Part shown: in pieces, positions 49,633 to 61,035 of the stretch | How positions within the stretch are numbered: position 1 is the stretch's first letter | How the letters are laid out: each line of letters starts with the position of its first letter | Origin: Scolanthus callimorphus | Lineage: Eukaryota > Cnidaria > Anthozoa > Actiniaria > Edwardsiidae | Reading direction: 5' to 3' | DNA: 64,000 bases | NCBI GenBank assembly: GCA_033964015.1 | Contig: CM066914.1 | Span: 7,431,831 to 7,495,830 of the forward strand | Made by a program: the position numbers and the translations under genes | Notes under the pieces: generated by a model | Seen by the model: only the letters and a program-made list of their open reading frames with translations | What the model was told of the DNA's origin: nothing | The model's database searches: none

Positions 49633-50213
49633 ATGTACTTTTAAGAGAATACAAATTAAATATGCTTGCAGTGTGCAGATTGGCTTTCATGAAAGCAGAG
49701 TCATGGACATTCCAGCCCTAATTGTGGGGAAGTTAGGGTGTCTGTTTCAAAAGTTGAATAATCCCACATGGGGTTGGAAGGATATGGAGTGATCTCTGGC
49801 ATGTTCCCTTAATAACAGAATGTTATCAGTCTTTAGCATGTACTGCATGTGTTTGTACCTATCACCATGGCAACATCAATCATGTGAGAGACCTGGTATG
49901 TGTGAAGGTAAGACCCTGTTGCACTAGAGTTGCAGCCTTGAGAGCTGAAGAGATACTGAGTGTAGTGAGGTGGCACACCACTGGTGCCGACAGGAGCATC
50001 AACAGCTGGGGTTTGAGGGGCCTTGCGGGACTTTCCTTTAATTCAGAAAAAGGTACTTACATACCATATAAAGTTGGAATACATATGAATCACACTCTAA
50101 GGAATAAAATCTTGTTTTATTTCTACACTTGCGTAAACATAGTACAGAGATGTGACAAGAGCCTTAGGAAATTTAGCAAAACTGCACTCACCTATATAGC
50201 ACCTTACTTGCCT

Positions 50214-50708
50214 CCCTGCTAGCAGAGGCCTCTTCTCTGCATTTTGCTGGCTGGGGGTCGCAAGGAAAAGAGACCTCTGATCTGGGTTGAAGCCCCATCG
50301 AAACTGTTTTGCCACCTTAGACGGTTTACTGACCAGTATATGTGCACAAAAATCTACAGAGGTTTTCTGCAGGGATCTCATTAATAATATCAGTGGAAAA
50401 CGTCTGTAGATATGCATGCACAGTGGGCTCAAGAAATGACCAGCAAACCGTCCAAGGTTGTGGATGGCAGCAAAACAAGCAAGTTTTGGCCCATGCCAAC
50501 TGTCTCTTTACCTCGTGGGACCCTCAGCCAACAAAATACAGATAGTGGTTTTCATCCGGCTGTGAAAAAAAAACTTAGTGTCTAACTAGTAATAATTACA
50601 AGGAGAATACAATAAAAATGACTTTCGTAGTGTATAGTGGTGCATATTTGGTTAGTATCTATTTCACAGTCGGATGAAAACCACTCTAGGAGGCCTCTGC
50701 TAGCAGGG
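50214..50708. mobile_element. Non-autonomous element with CCCTGCTAGCAGAGGCCTC ends
   Basis: The 19-bp termini CCCTGCTAGCAGAGGCCTC and GAGGCCTCTGCTAGCAGGG are exact complements. A second inverted pair lies inside (GTGGTTTTCATCCGGCTGTG near 50545 and CACAGTCGGATGAAAACCAC near 50668). There is no coding capacity and no clear target duplication. Confidence 0.8.
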
Positions 50709-53700
50709 AATTCTACAGTGGGCATGAAATGAACCAAAAACATGTTTGTTATAGCATAGTCATATGTTACCTTAATTCTCCAATGCAGCATGTTTATTTT
50801 GAGCATAAATCTTGATTTGAGCATGTTTTTGTAATTGTTTTCAAATGCCCCCAAAGTCTGAAAAGCGTTTCAAAATAATCATAATTTCTACTCCATGAAA
50901 ATAATGCAGAATTTAGGTAAAATATGACTATTTCAGAGGATGTTATTGTGAAAAGTTAATGTTAGATTCTCGTGCAAGCTGTTAATTATTGGAAACAATA
51001 TCTTAAAATATTATATGAATCTTCAAACCACTTCAGTAGTATTCACCTTTTTCACACAAGTGCCATCTTGAATTTTTCAGCCGATTTATTATTTTGCATG
51101 GAACAAAAGACCAAGCAGGTTTTGCTCATGTTGGAATGCGAAGTCTGATGCTGCGGTTTATGATACAAAAGCTTACAAAGCTTTGAAAGTGCAGGGTATA
51201 ACAAAACTTGTATGAAACTTAGATGGGGTAGCCATGGTTGGATGCGCATGACCATATAACATCACATAACAACCAAACTGATTTAGATACATTTTATGCC
51301 CATTGTGTAGCACTCGCTAAATGGGACTCTCGTAAAGACATGTCTGCACCCTAAACTGCCACAAAATTCTTTAAAAAAAAATCACACAATGAAATCCTCC
51401 CCCCTTGTATACTTAGAACATATTTTTGCAGTTGATGTTCCTTTGTTCCACATCTTGCCCAGGCAAGGGGAGACAAACGACTTCCCACTGTCCTTTGCAA
51501 ACACTTGAAGACCCTTTGTCTGATGGGTGTGGCAATGTTATGATTGATTTGTTGTGTTTATCTAATACATTAAGAAACTTTCATGACATTGTATCACTAA
51601 AATCAGTTTTAGACCAAAGAATGGATCAAAATTCCATGAGATTTTAACAGATTGAGTTCACTACTTTTACCGTTACCTCATTAACATAGAGTTTTATGGG
51701 CTACGAAACTACATGTCACGCCCATCGGACACAGGGTCTTTAACCTTCCCTGTTGCCAACATTGCACTTGTCCGTTGTGTTAGCCCTTCCTAAAAAATAG
51801 AGACATCTGGGTATGAGGCAGAGCGAGTTCAATAGAATTGTCTATAGCCGGGAAATTAAAGGGGCTCTCGCACGCTTGCTGGCCACTTCTCTGACAAGAA
51901 AATAGCTCCAATCGCAATCCAATTCCATCCGCTCGATAACAGGTCAAAACAACCTAGAATTGCACTTGTCTACCACTTGAAAGGTTTTTCTATTAATCTG
52001 GAGGATTATTTTGATTACTACGGGCAATTGTACATGTGCTTTTATGTTTACAATTTTACTTATTTTATGTCCACGGTGGACGAATATTAAGCGTGCGAGT
52101 GCCCCTTTAAGAAGTATGATCAGGGCTCAATAGTCAAATGGCTAGTCACATGTAATGGCCAGGATTCACTATTTATTATATGTTGTACTACACATTCTGG
52201 GCACCGAATAAAAAGAGCATGAGCCAGCTATGTGTGAATTTTTGTTTAGTAGACTATTTAGAATCTGAATCTTTGCTCGTGCACAATCAAGAAGGCAGCC
52301 CATGGTAAAAACATGATCATGATGGGTGAAGAATAATTTGACCTCCTTTCATTCTGACCATTTTTGAAAAAAAAAAACTGAACAATATTTTGAAAGTTTT
52401 TCCATAGGCTACCCAGAATCATTGAGCAAACTCTAGTGTTGCATTTGCTGTGTGAAAGTTTGGACAGTTTGATGAGCCTTAAATGAAAGTACTTACAAGA
52501 AGTAAAAAAAACTACCATTCTATTTGAAAAATGCTTTGATCTAGTCCATTTGTATTTAAACAAACCACTGCTAGCATTTGTTTCAGCAGAAACACACTTA
52601 GGTGAGTTTTAGTGAGGTTTGTTTGAGCAAGCGACCATCATTTTTTTGGGGGGGAAAATCCGGCTGTGTCTAGAAATTTATGTCTGAGGAACCCTTGGTC
52701 ATCCTTTGTTTTTGCTGGTCGGGGGAGGGGAGCAGGTCTTTTCCCACATGTTGACACTAACAATTTTACTTTGCTGAGGGGCAACTGGTTGCTGGAGGGT
52801 GTCAGTGGCTCTCAAGATCACAAGCTGGGGAGCTCTGGGTACAAGAATGAACTGGGTCAAACTTTCACACGGTGACTACAACACTGCAAACAATCAACTC
52901 TGGAGTTCGCTCAATGATCCTGGGGGGCCTATGTTTCTTAGATGCAAACATCTAGTAGCAAAGTTGGTTAGTACATAAATGAAATCCACTTGTCAAAATA
53001 AACGTTTCACTTGTATTTGGCTAGTAGACTACCATTAAGGTTGAACCCTGATGATTTTAGCAGGAGGCGAGCCTTTTGTTTCCGGTTGACCAGAATCAAT
53101 TGGAAACAAAAGGCTTGCTTCATTTGCATCTCTAACGTTCTTAGGCGGAACAACTCCAGTCACTAAAATCATTTGAACTGCCTTTTGTAATTGCAATAAC
53201 AGGGCCAAAAGTGAGATGTTTCCACAAGTTGTTGATTTGCCTCTTGCCAAAAATTCATTGAGAAATGCAAGTTTTGCAGTACTTTGATGAAAAGCCCCAT
53301 CCTCATTTTTTTTTCTGAGTTTTTAGACGCTTCAGACGCACGCGTTTTGTTGATAAACAGTTGCGTTGCCCGCACGTTGATTGGCTGCTGCTTTGACTGT
53401 TATTTTTCAGCCAATCATTGTGCGAGAAACACTGACTTTTTTCCAACAAAACGCAAGTTACTATGTCATTTCCTGCCATTTCACAGTTAATATGAAGACT
53501 GCTCACAGAAAAGAAAATTTCAAAATGTGGAGAACTGCAGTTCCCTGTTCCTGTTGTGTTAAGGTTATTCCCTGTTTTGCACGGCGCACGCTGTTCTGCG
53601 CATGGACGCGCGATCAATTCGTTCGAAAATGACGCAATCGAGCGTGCGCGCGCAAGCTAAATATCCCCATTTGAGCGAGAAACACCAAGAAAAAGTCGCG

Positions 53701-54230
53701 TTTTGGGATATTGCGCAAAAACAAGATTGGGCACCCCCATTTTTTATTTTACCATTTTGATAAGACTATCATTCCCCTGTTCTAAAAAAAGTTTAAAGAA
53801 ATTTCCACGACAAGTTTTTGAGCTATCGTCATAAAAAGCCCCAAAATGAGACACCAAAGACTCACAAATTATCACGAGCGCTGCGCACATTTTTGCACAT
53901 TTTCAAGAGTAGCGTCAACACACATAGAAAATTAAACATTCCAATGTTCGTCCTAGGTAGTGAAGCATCCAACAATTCTGTTCAAACTTGCAAGCAAACT
54001 GGATTGCTTCATTAGTGAGCGTTTTATCACAATTTTCTTGTTTCGCGTATTCCTTCACAAAATAGCCCTCAGGCACTAAAAATGGGGTATGTTTGCGCCA
54101 TCACAGTTTCTAAACAAGCATGGGCACCCCCTCTTTTTATTTCATATTTTCATTCCTTATGTACTAAGTAGTAAATAGACAAATTAAGAAAAAAATTCTA
54201 CGACAAGTTTTATTTCAGGGGAATTACCTT
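50709..54230. other. Intergenic or intronic DNA, little recognised
   Basis: An open stretch behind an acceptor at about 51430 gives a short peptide (DVPLFHILPRQGE) that could be a terminal exon, but nothing supports it. A short inverted repeat with GCGAGCCTTTTGTTTCC lies at 53067-53120. Similar blocks starting GGGCACCCCC and ending ACGACAAGTTTT occur at about 53730-53815 and 54122-54210, a local duplication. Confidence 0.4.
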
Positions 54231-54273
54231 AACGGCGGTCTCTCATCCGTGCCACGAGAGACCGCCGTTAACA
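54231..54273. repeat. Short hairpin, TTAACGGCGGTCTCTC arms
   Basis: TTAACGGCGGTCTCTC and GAGAGACCGCCGTTAA are exact complements around an 11-base loop. A TATAAAAG lies just downstream (54288). Confidence 0.85.
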
Positions 54274-54696
54274 GGGAAAACTGCATATAAAAGTAGTTGG
54301 AGAGCTGCCCTTCCGATTCCTTCCCTGCCTCCTACAATGTTACTTGAAAAGATTTGTTACTAGTCCACATTAAAAAGGGAAGGGAAGGCAAAGTGCGCCA
54401 ACGTTTGCATTTGAATTGTAGCAACATGTCGGTAGGGGTTTATAGAAGAAATTGATTTACGCTGCAGCAAGCGAGCTTAAATCTTCCGAAGCATACTAGA
54501 ATAAAGGGAACTATACCTTACTTGCTGAATACTTGTCTTTGTTTGTTCTTAAAATCAACGCGTTTCCTATTTAGATCGAGATGAAGGCGAGTCGAGTCGA
54601 TTTCTGGTCCACTGGAAGCCGCCATTTTGAGCATACCACAGGCTTCCCAACCCAAAGTGGTATTCTTTTAACTCGTGGATATGTTCGATGTTGTAG

Positions 54697-55147
54697 CACA
54701 GGCGATCCAAGCTCTAGTCATGTGGGTACTGTAAAAGAAACATGCAACGTTGACGCTGTAAAAATTATACGTAAATGTAAATATTGAAAAAAATTCATGT
54801 GACATCTCCTCGGAATGTTGTAGTTGTCAAATAAAGTGCTCCTGGAGCGATTTTATTGCATTTTGGGTGTTTTTTGTGCCTTTTACTTAATACCCCTACC
54901 GTATGTTATAATAGATTGAATTGTCAATCTATTATAACATACGGTAGGGGTATAAAGAAAAAGGCACAAAAAACACCCAAAATGCAATAAAATCGCTCCA
55001 GGAGCACTTTATTTGACAACTACAACATTCCGAGGAGATGTCACATGAATTTTTTTCAATATTTACATTTACGTATAATTTTTACAGTGACAACGTTGCA
55101 TGTTTTTTTCACAGTACCCCACATGACTAGAGCTTGGATCGCCTGTG
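54697..55147. repeat. 451-bp palindrome at the left edge of the Polinton-like element
   Basis: Arms 54697-54919 and 54924-55147 are reverse complements with few differences around a 4-base centre (ATTG). The innermost arm is GTTATAATAGATTGA. It stands about 350 bp before the polymerase gene, where a Polinton terminal repeat would be expected. It could be two fused terminal repeats or an unrelated foldback element. Confidence 0.85.
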
Positions 55148-55503
55148 GTTGTAGTACACAAACAATTGTCCTGGGTCACGTGGTTGAACTGTTCCACATT
55201 CGTATGAGGAAAAAAAAATGATTGAAAACTCAGTCACAAGTGCAATAGTAGTAGCAAAGTGGCGCCACGAGGACAAATTCATTTTTATATCAAAATGACT
55301 TTTTCAATTTTATCAAAAATGGTTTGTGCACCAAATCCTGTCAAACCCTTTTAAAAAGTTCCCTTTAAAGATGCGCACACCTTTAAAAAATTTTCCTGTC
55401 AAATCCCTCAAAAAAGTCTCCCTAACACATATCTCTGACAGTTGTGTAACAAGGTGACTGAAATACCCTCTCTTTCGAGAAATTTTAAAAAATGAAAAAA
55501 CGG

Positions 55504-55510
55504 TTTAAAG
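55504..55510 (+). promoter_or_regulatory. TTTAAAG box before polB
   Basis: TTTAAAG followed by TATAATAAAA and then ATG at 55531. It is one of six matching boxes in the element, and it falls inside the coding sequence if the earlier ATG (55492) were used. This favours the start at 55531. Confidence 0.55.
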
Positions 55511-55530
55511 AGATAGAATTTATAATAAAA

Positions 55531-58500
55531 ATGAACAATCAAACAGTGAATGAGCTGAGAGCCCTCGCCAAAGAGCGACATATTAAAGGCTATTCTCGAA
55601 TGCTAAAAGCCGAACTCACCGAAGCTTTGGGTATAAAAATGAACAATCAAACAGTGAATGAGCTGAGAGCCCTTGCCAAAGAGCGACACATTAAAAGCTA
55701 CTACAAATTACGTAAAGCTGAACTCATCGAAGCTTTGGGTAATATACCAGTGCAAAGACCCATTCCAACACCGAGAACTAATATACCCACCCAACCCATT
55801 CCAACACCAAGGACTAATATACCAGTGCAAAGACCCATTCCAACGCCAAGGACTAATATACCAGTGCAAAGACCCATTCCAGCACCAAGGTCATTGAAAA
55901 GCCTGACTTCGAGGGCTGTTGAAACAGTAAAGAAAGAGATTAACAAGTTCAAAGACTGGATATTATCTCATGTCCCAGATCCAATTAAGAACGACGCAAG
56001 CAAACGAGTTAACGACCTGAAGGAAAAAGTAAACCGTATTTTTAATAGGCATGATCACTTTACTCCAAAAGAACAGCAAACAGCGCTGAAGGGGTATCTC
56101 AAAACACATAGGATAGACGGGCAGAGTGGGTATGATCCCAAAACATTTCTCAATAATTCCAAACCAAAAGTTCTGACTCTTATTAACCAACAAAAGAAAC
56201 CTATCAAAGTAAAGTTCATCTTTACCTGCAAGTTCATAAAAAAGAATCCAGCTACTGGTCAGATAGATGAAAATTCAGGGTACTTTCATTCCGACGTTGA
56301 AATAGTAACTGAATCGACCGATTTCTCCGACATTTTCAATGTTATGACAAATCGCCTACTTGAATTGATTGGGCAATTTCAGAACCAAGGCTCTGGTTGG
56401 CAATTCAACCAAGTCGAACACTTTGATATCAGCATTGATCCATTTGAGCCGCTTTCTGTAAGCTCCTACATTCAACTCCCAAAAACCTTAGCTTCCAAGG
56501 AAGCAATCATCAATGTTAAGAACGAGAACGATCACGAGTGTTTCAAATGGGCAGTAACGTCTGCTGTATATTCACAAGATGTTCATCCTGAAAGACTTAA
56601 TAAACAAATGAGAGAGAACTCTAAGAAGTTCGACTGGTCAGGCATAGAGTTTCCAGTCTCCCTAAGACAAATCGATAAGTTCGAAAAGCAAAACCCATAT
56701 GCGATTAACATCTTCGGATTTGAAGAGGTTGTTTACCCTTTGAGAATCAGCAAGAAGTATTTATCAGCTTACCAAACTAATGTTATCAACTTACTTCTCA
56801 TCTCAAACGATGAAACAAATCACTACTGCTGGATAAAGAATATGATGAGATTAGTATCTACTCAAATTGATAAATTTCATCATACTCGATTTTTATGCTA
56901 TAGATGCCTAAACTCATTTCGATGCAAACAATCACTAGAAAAACATATTGAATACTGCGCCACAAACGAAGAAGTCAAGATTGATATGCCGGTTGACAAA
57001 GATGGCAACCCTCGTTATTTAGCTTTTAAGAACGTTAACAGAAAAATGCGAGTTCCATTTGTTGTTTATGCTGACTTTGAGAGCTTCACAGAGAACATTG
57101 ACACATGTTCACCAGATGAAAGTAAAAGCTTTACTAAGCAATATCAGAAGCACAAACCATCAGGCTTCTGCTATCTCATCAAGTGTTTTGACGACAACAT
57201 ATTTCCACCTACGCTTGTTCGATACACAGCTGAATCTCCAGACGAAGATATCCCACAGATTTTTATAGAAAATTTAGAGTCGGATATTAAGGATATTTAC
57301 AACAAATTCAAGTTCTCAAAGAAGGTGAAGATGAGTAAGAATGATAGAATCGCTTATAAGAATGCCACTCACTGTCACATCTGTGAGGGTGAATTAAGAG
57401 AAGATAAGGTATTGGACCACTGCCACCTCTCAGGAAAGTTTAGAGGCGCAGCTCATAACGAATGCAACCTTCAATTCAAAATTCCAAAGTTCTTCCCAGT
57501 CTTATTTCACAACCTATCTGGATATGATTCACACCTATTTATAAAGAACCTTGGTACATCAAAAGGTAAAATAAACTGTATACCTAATAATGAGGAAAAG
57601 TATATCAGTTTCACAAAGCAGATTGTTGTAGACACCTTTACGAACAAAGAGGGAAAACATATTGACATTAAGCGGGACATCAGATTCATCGACAGCTTTA
57701 AATTTATGGCAACAAGTCTTAACAGTTTAGTCAGTAATCTACCACAATATTCTTTCAAAAATCTCACTGAAAGTTATGAAGGAGAACAATTACAACTATT
57801 AATGAGAAAGGGTGTTTTCCCATACGATTGGTTTGATGGTTTTGACAAACTCAACACAACCCAGCTTCCACCAAAGGAGGAATTCTACTCTAGACTCAAT
57901 GACATCAACATATCAGAGGAGGACTATCAACACGCTCAAAAGGTGTGGGAAACCTTTGAGATGAAAACATTCAGAGAATACCACGACCTCTACCTAGAGT
58001 CTGATGTACTCCTGTTAGCTGACATCTTTGAAAACTTTAGAAATGTTTGTAGTACAAACTATGGGTTAGACCCAGCGTGGTATTACACAGCGCCTGGACT
58101 AGCTTGGGATGCAGCGTTAAAGTTAACGAAAGTGGAGTTGGAACTTTTGACAGATCCTGACATGCTACTTATGGTTGAGAAAGGCATTCGTGGGGGTGTG
58201 TCTATGATCTCTACTAGATATGGTAAAGCCAACAACCCATACATGGGGAATATGACTCCAACCTATCCACAAAATATATCACCTATCTTGATGCAAACAA
58301 TCTCTATGGATGGGCAATGAGTAAACCACTCCCTACTCACGGGTTTAGATGGATGACTGACCAAGAACTCGAGGGCTGGAAAAATCTCCCATGTATACTT
58401 GAGGTTGACTTGGAGTATCCTCAACGCCTTCATGACTTGCACAACGACTATCCACTAGCTCCAGAAAGACTTGTGGTTGACAAGGTTGAGAAATTGATCC

Positions 58501-59470
58501 CAAACCTCAACGACAAGGTAAAGTATGTAGTTCACCACGAGGCGTTGAAACATTATGAAAAGCTCGGACTCAAAGTCATAAATATTCATAGAGGTATCAC
58601 ATTCGAAGAGTCCGCATGGCTGAAGCCATACATCGATTTGAATACCAACCTTAGGGCAAAAGCATCCAACGACTTTGAGAAAGATTTTTTCAAGTTGATG
58701 AATAACTCTGTCTTTGGTAAAACAATGGAAAACATTAGAAACAGGGCAGACATTCGATTGGTTACGAATGAAAAAGACGCGAAGAAGTTCATTTCGAAAC
58801 CGAACTATCAACACCGCACCATTTTTTGCGAGAACCTTGTTGCTATTCACATGAAGAAGACAAAGTTGGTCTTCAATAAGCCAGTTTACTTAGGCATGTC
58901 CATTTTAGACCTAAGTAAAACGTTAATGTATGATTTTCACTTCAATTACATCAAACCAAAATATGGTGAAAAAGCCAAGCTGTTGTTTACAGATACAGAC
59001 AGTCTTGCCTATGAGATAGAAACAGATGATTTCTACAAGGATATCAGCTCAGATGTGAAGTCTATGTTTGATACGAGTAATTATCCTAAAGATCATCCAT
59101 CGGGTATCGAGTCTGGAGTCAACAAGAAGGTGATCGGTATGTTCAAAGACGAGGCTGGAGGTAAACAGATATCTGAGTTTGTTGGTCTACGAGCCAAACT
59201 CTACGCATACAAATTGGATGAAGGAGAGGAAGAAAGAAATGCAAGGGTGTGAAGAAAGCAGTCGTGAAGAAAGGCATCAGTTTTGATGATTACAAGGATT
59301 GTCTATTCAATCAACAAAATCATATGAGAAAGATGAATGTAATTCGCAGTCATAAACATGAAATTTACACCGAGACTGTGAATAAAGTAGCGTTGTCTCA
59401 CGATGATACGAAGCGAGTCATTAGAAAAGATGGCATTCACACGTATGCTATTGGAAATAAATCGATTTAA
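55531..59470 (+). CDS. polB: Protein-primed family B DNA polymerase, two frame breaks
   Basis: It replicates the element from protein-primed ends. The ATG at 55531 is preferred over 55492 because a promoter box lies between them. Residue numbers count from 55492. Two SAP-like motifs (about 14-47 and 50-83) come from a 108-bp duplication, followed by four NIPVQRPIPTPR-type proline-rich repeats (84-133). A region with C350 and H444 resembles the Cys/His pair of an OTU- or papain-like protease. A C2H2-like finger begins at C469. Exonuclease motifs are ADFES (D528), HNLSGYD (674-679) and YLESD (834-838). An endonuclease VII-like zinc motif with HCHIC and DHCHL lies at about 627-665. Polymerase motifs A (YLDANNLYG), B (NNSVFGKTMEN) and C (FTDTDS) follow. 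The frame drops one base near 58260 (just before motif A) and again at about 59225-59239. The gene is annotated as broken; the breaks may be assembly errors. Confidence 0.85.
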
Positions 59471-59474
59471 AAAC
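59466..59474 (+). promoter_or_regulatory. TTTAAAAAC box before the zinc/HNH gene
   Basis: It overlaps the polymerase stop codon (59468-59470) and lies 33 bases before the ATG at 59499, followed by ATTAAATAAAC. Confidence 0.55.
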
Positions 59475-59498
59475 GTATCAATAGAGTATTAAATAAAC

Positions 59499-60064
59499 AT
59501 GGAAGAATTACGAAATAAAAAGTGTGGTAAATGTAAGAGTTATCGATACCCAAGCGATTTTTTAAAAGAAGGTCGCGAGTTAAAAACTTGCATCAAGTGT
59601 AGGAATCACGATCAAATTATAAAATGCGAAATAAATGCCCGCATGAAAAACTAAAGACTCACTGTCTTGATTGTGGAGGCTCCCAAATATGTAAACATGG
59701 TTGTTTTAAACAATATTGCAAAAAATGCACAAATCCAACCAAAATAACAATAAGCGGATGGATCAGGCATAGCAGAGCGAACGATAAGAAATACAATCGA
59801 TATGATGCAGATCGATTTATCGACAAATGTTTTTTACAAGGCTTAGTTGAAGATTACCCCGAGTGTTATTACTCTGATTGTAAGGTCAAACTCCAATATG
59901 TTGATAATCAAGATAACTTAGCTACGATTGAACGACTAGATAACAGCATTGGCCATATCAAATCCAATTGTGTTTTATGTTGTTATAAATGTAATCTCCT
60001 GAAAAAGTCTAATCATTTCAACACAAAATTAGGTGGTAGCTCAGTATCTTTAGGTACAACCTGA
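59499..60064 (+). CDS. Zinc-ribbon/HNH-like protein, one frame break
   Basis: The ATG at 59499 opens a frame with CGKC and CIKC zinc knuckles. After a one-base slip near the AAAA at 59620-59623 the frame continues (ATG 59624) with KCPHEKLKTHCLDCGG, HGCFKQYCKKC, and a C-terminal region with ERLDNSIGHI and LCCYKCNLLKKS. Paired zinc knuckles followed by an N-x2-VLCC-x2-CN segment suggest a treble-clef (HNH/endonuclease VII-like) nuclease or DNA-binding protein; this is inference. Its end overlaps the convergent integrase gene by 52 bases. It is preceded by the shared TTTAAA box. Confidence 0.6.
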
Positions 60065-61002
60065 AGTTCTTCCCTAGTAAATCCACGTCTAGGCCCACCC
60101 TCTAGATAATACAACACAGGTTGATTAGGTGACACCACACTCCTAGATAGATTGTATATTTTGATTGAATAGGTAGGATCCGTAGCTCGTCTGCGTTCAC
60201 CACCCTCACCCTCACCAGGAGCATATAAATATCTAACTCGAACACCGGGCGGCAGCCTCACTTCGTCAAGGCCAACAACACGCTTATATTTTTTAGGCTC
60301 AATATCAACCTCTCTCATTTTCACAGCTTTCTCAGGCTCTTTGCCAGTGATTCTTATCGGGCGGCTATTTAGAGCTTTCAGAATAGCAGGCAAACGTTTC
60401 ACCCACACTCTAGACCTATCATCACTAATCATTTCCTGTGCATATTGATGACTAAACAATTTCTCACCCAAAGTTCTATTTGCTCTCTCCACGAAAGCCT
60501 GGGCTCGATGGTTCCCTGCCTCACTTCGCTGGATAGTAACTTGATGCTTATTCATTATAGTCGTCACATCTCCCATGAATTCTTTACCGGGGTCAACAAT
60601 TAATGTCTTTGGCCACTTTAATTTTCGAGAATAAATCTTGGTTAATGCTTTTGCCACTTCACCACTTTCTTTTGAAGTTAATGCTTCGGCATCCTTGTAT
60701 CGAGATGCGATATCAATCACCACCAACGCGTACTTATACGTTTTCCTACCAACTTTATCATGAGGTAGAAATAATAGATCAGCTTGATGAATCTGATTCG
60801 GTTTATCCACAGTCCAATGTGGCCTGGGAACATACTTTGGAGCTGGTAAATAAATTTGCCACAATGCTTGTTTCTCAAGCCACCGTTTAGCCTCAGCTTC
60901 ACTAACTTTGGCTGCGCTTGCCAATTTTGGAATGGCTGAATAACCTTTCCAGTAACCTTCTGTAGAATAGTATATTTTCGATAACATGCTTTTGTTACTC
61001 AT
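60013..61002 (-). CDS. int: Retroviral-type integrase of Polinton/Maverick
   Basis: This is a 329-residue rve-family DDE integrase that would insert the linear element into host DNA. Catalytic residues are D75 (QADLLF), D137 (VDPGKEF) and E172 (FVERANR), within the usual RNase H-like fold; VVIDIASRY precedes the second Asp. A C-terminal segment with RRATDPTYSIKIYNL and RRGFTREELQVVP is characteristic of Polinton integrases. The frame is intact. The gene faces left, away from the capsid candidate, sharing a 33-base intergenic space (61003-61035) with TTTAAA motifs at both edges, so the two are probably divergently transcribed. Its 3' end overlaps the zinc/HNH gene by 52 bases. Confidence 0.9.
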   Translation of the reverse strand: MSNKSMLSKIYYSTEGYWKGYSAIPKLASAAKVSEAEAKRWLEKQALWQIYLPAPKYVPRPHWTVDKPNQIHQADLLFLPHDKVGRKTYKYALVVIDIASRYKDAEALTSKESGEVAKALTKIYSRKLKWPKTLIVDPGKEFMGDVTTIMNKHQVTIQRSEAGNHRAQAFVERANRTLGEKLFSHQYAQEMISDDRSRVWVKRLPAILKALNSRPIRITGKEPEKAVKMREVDIEPKKYKRVVGLDEVRLPPGVRVRYLYAPGEGEGGERRRATDPTYSIKIYNLSRSVVSPNQPVLYYLEGGPRRGFTREELQVVPKDTELPPNFVLK

Positions 61003-61035
61003 TTAAAGAATAATCCATCTATTTTTAAATAAAAG
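61002..61035. promoter_or_regulatory. Divergent promoter between integrase and capsid candidate
   Basis: The 33-base space has ATTTAAAG at the left edge and TTTTTAAATAAAA at the right, so each strand has a TTTAAA box. The left box abuts the integrase ATG and is 34 bases before the capsid ATG at 61036. Confidence 0.55.

Noticed and set aside
54581..54787. 68-codon open frame running into the palindrome
   Set aside because: It is preceded by an acceptor-like site and TATA but crosses from unique DNA into the palindrome arm and resembles no family.
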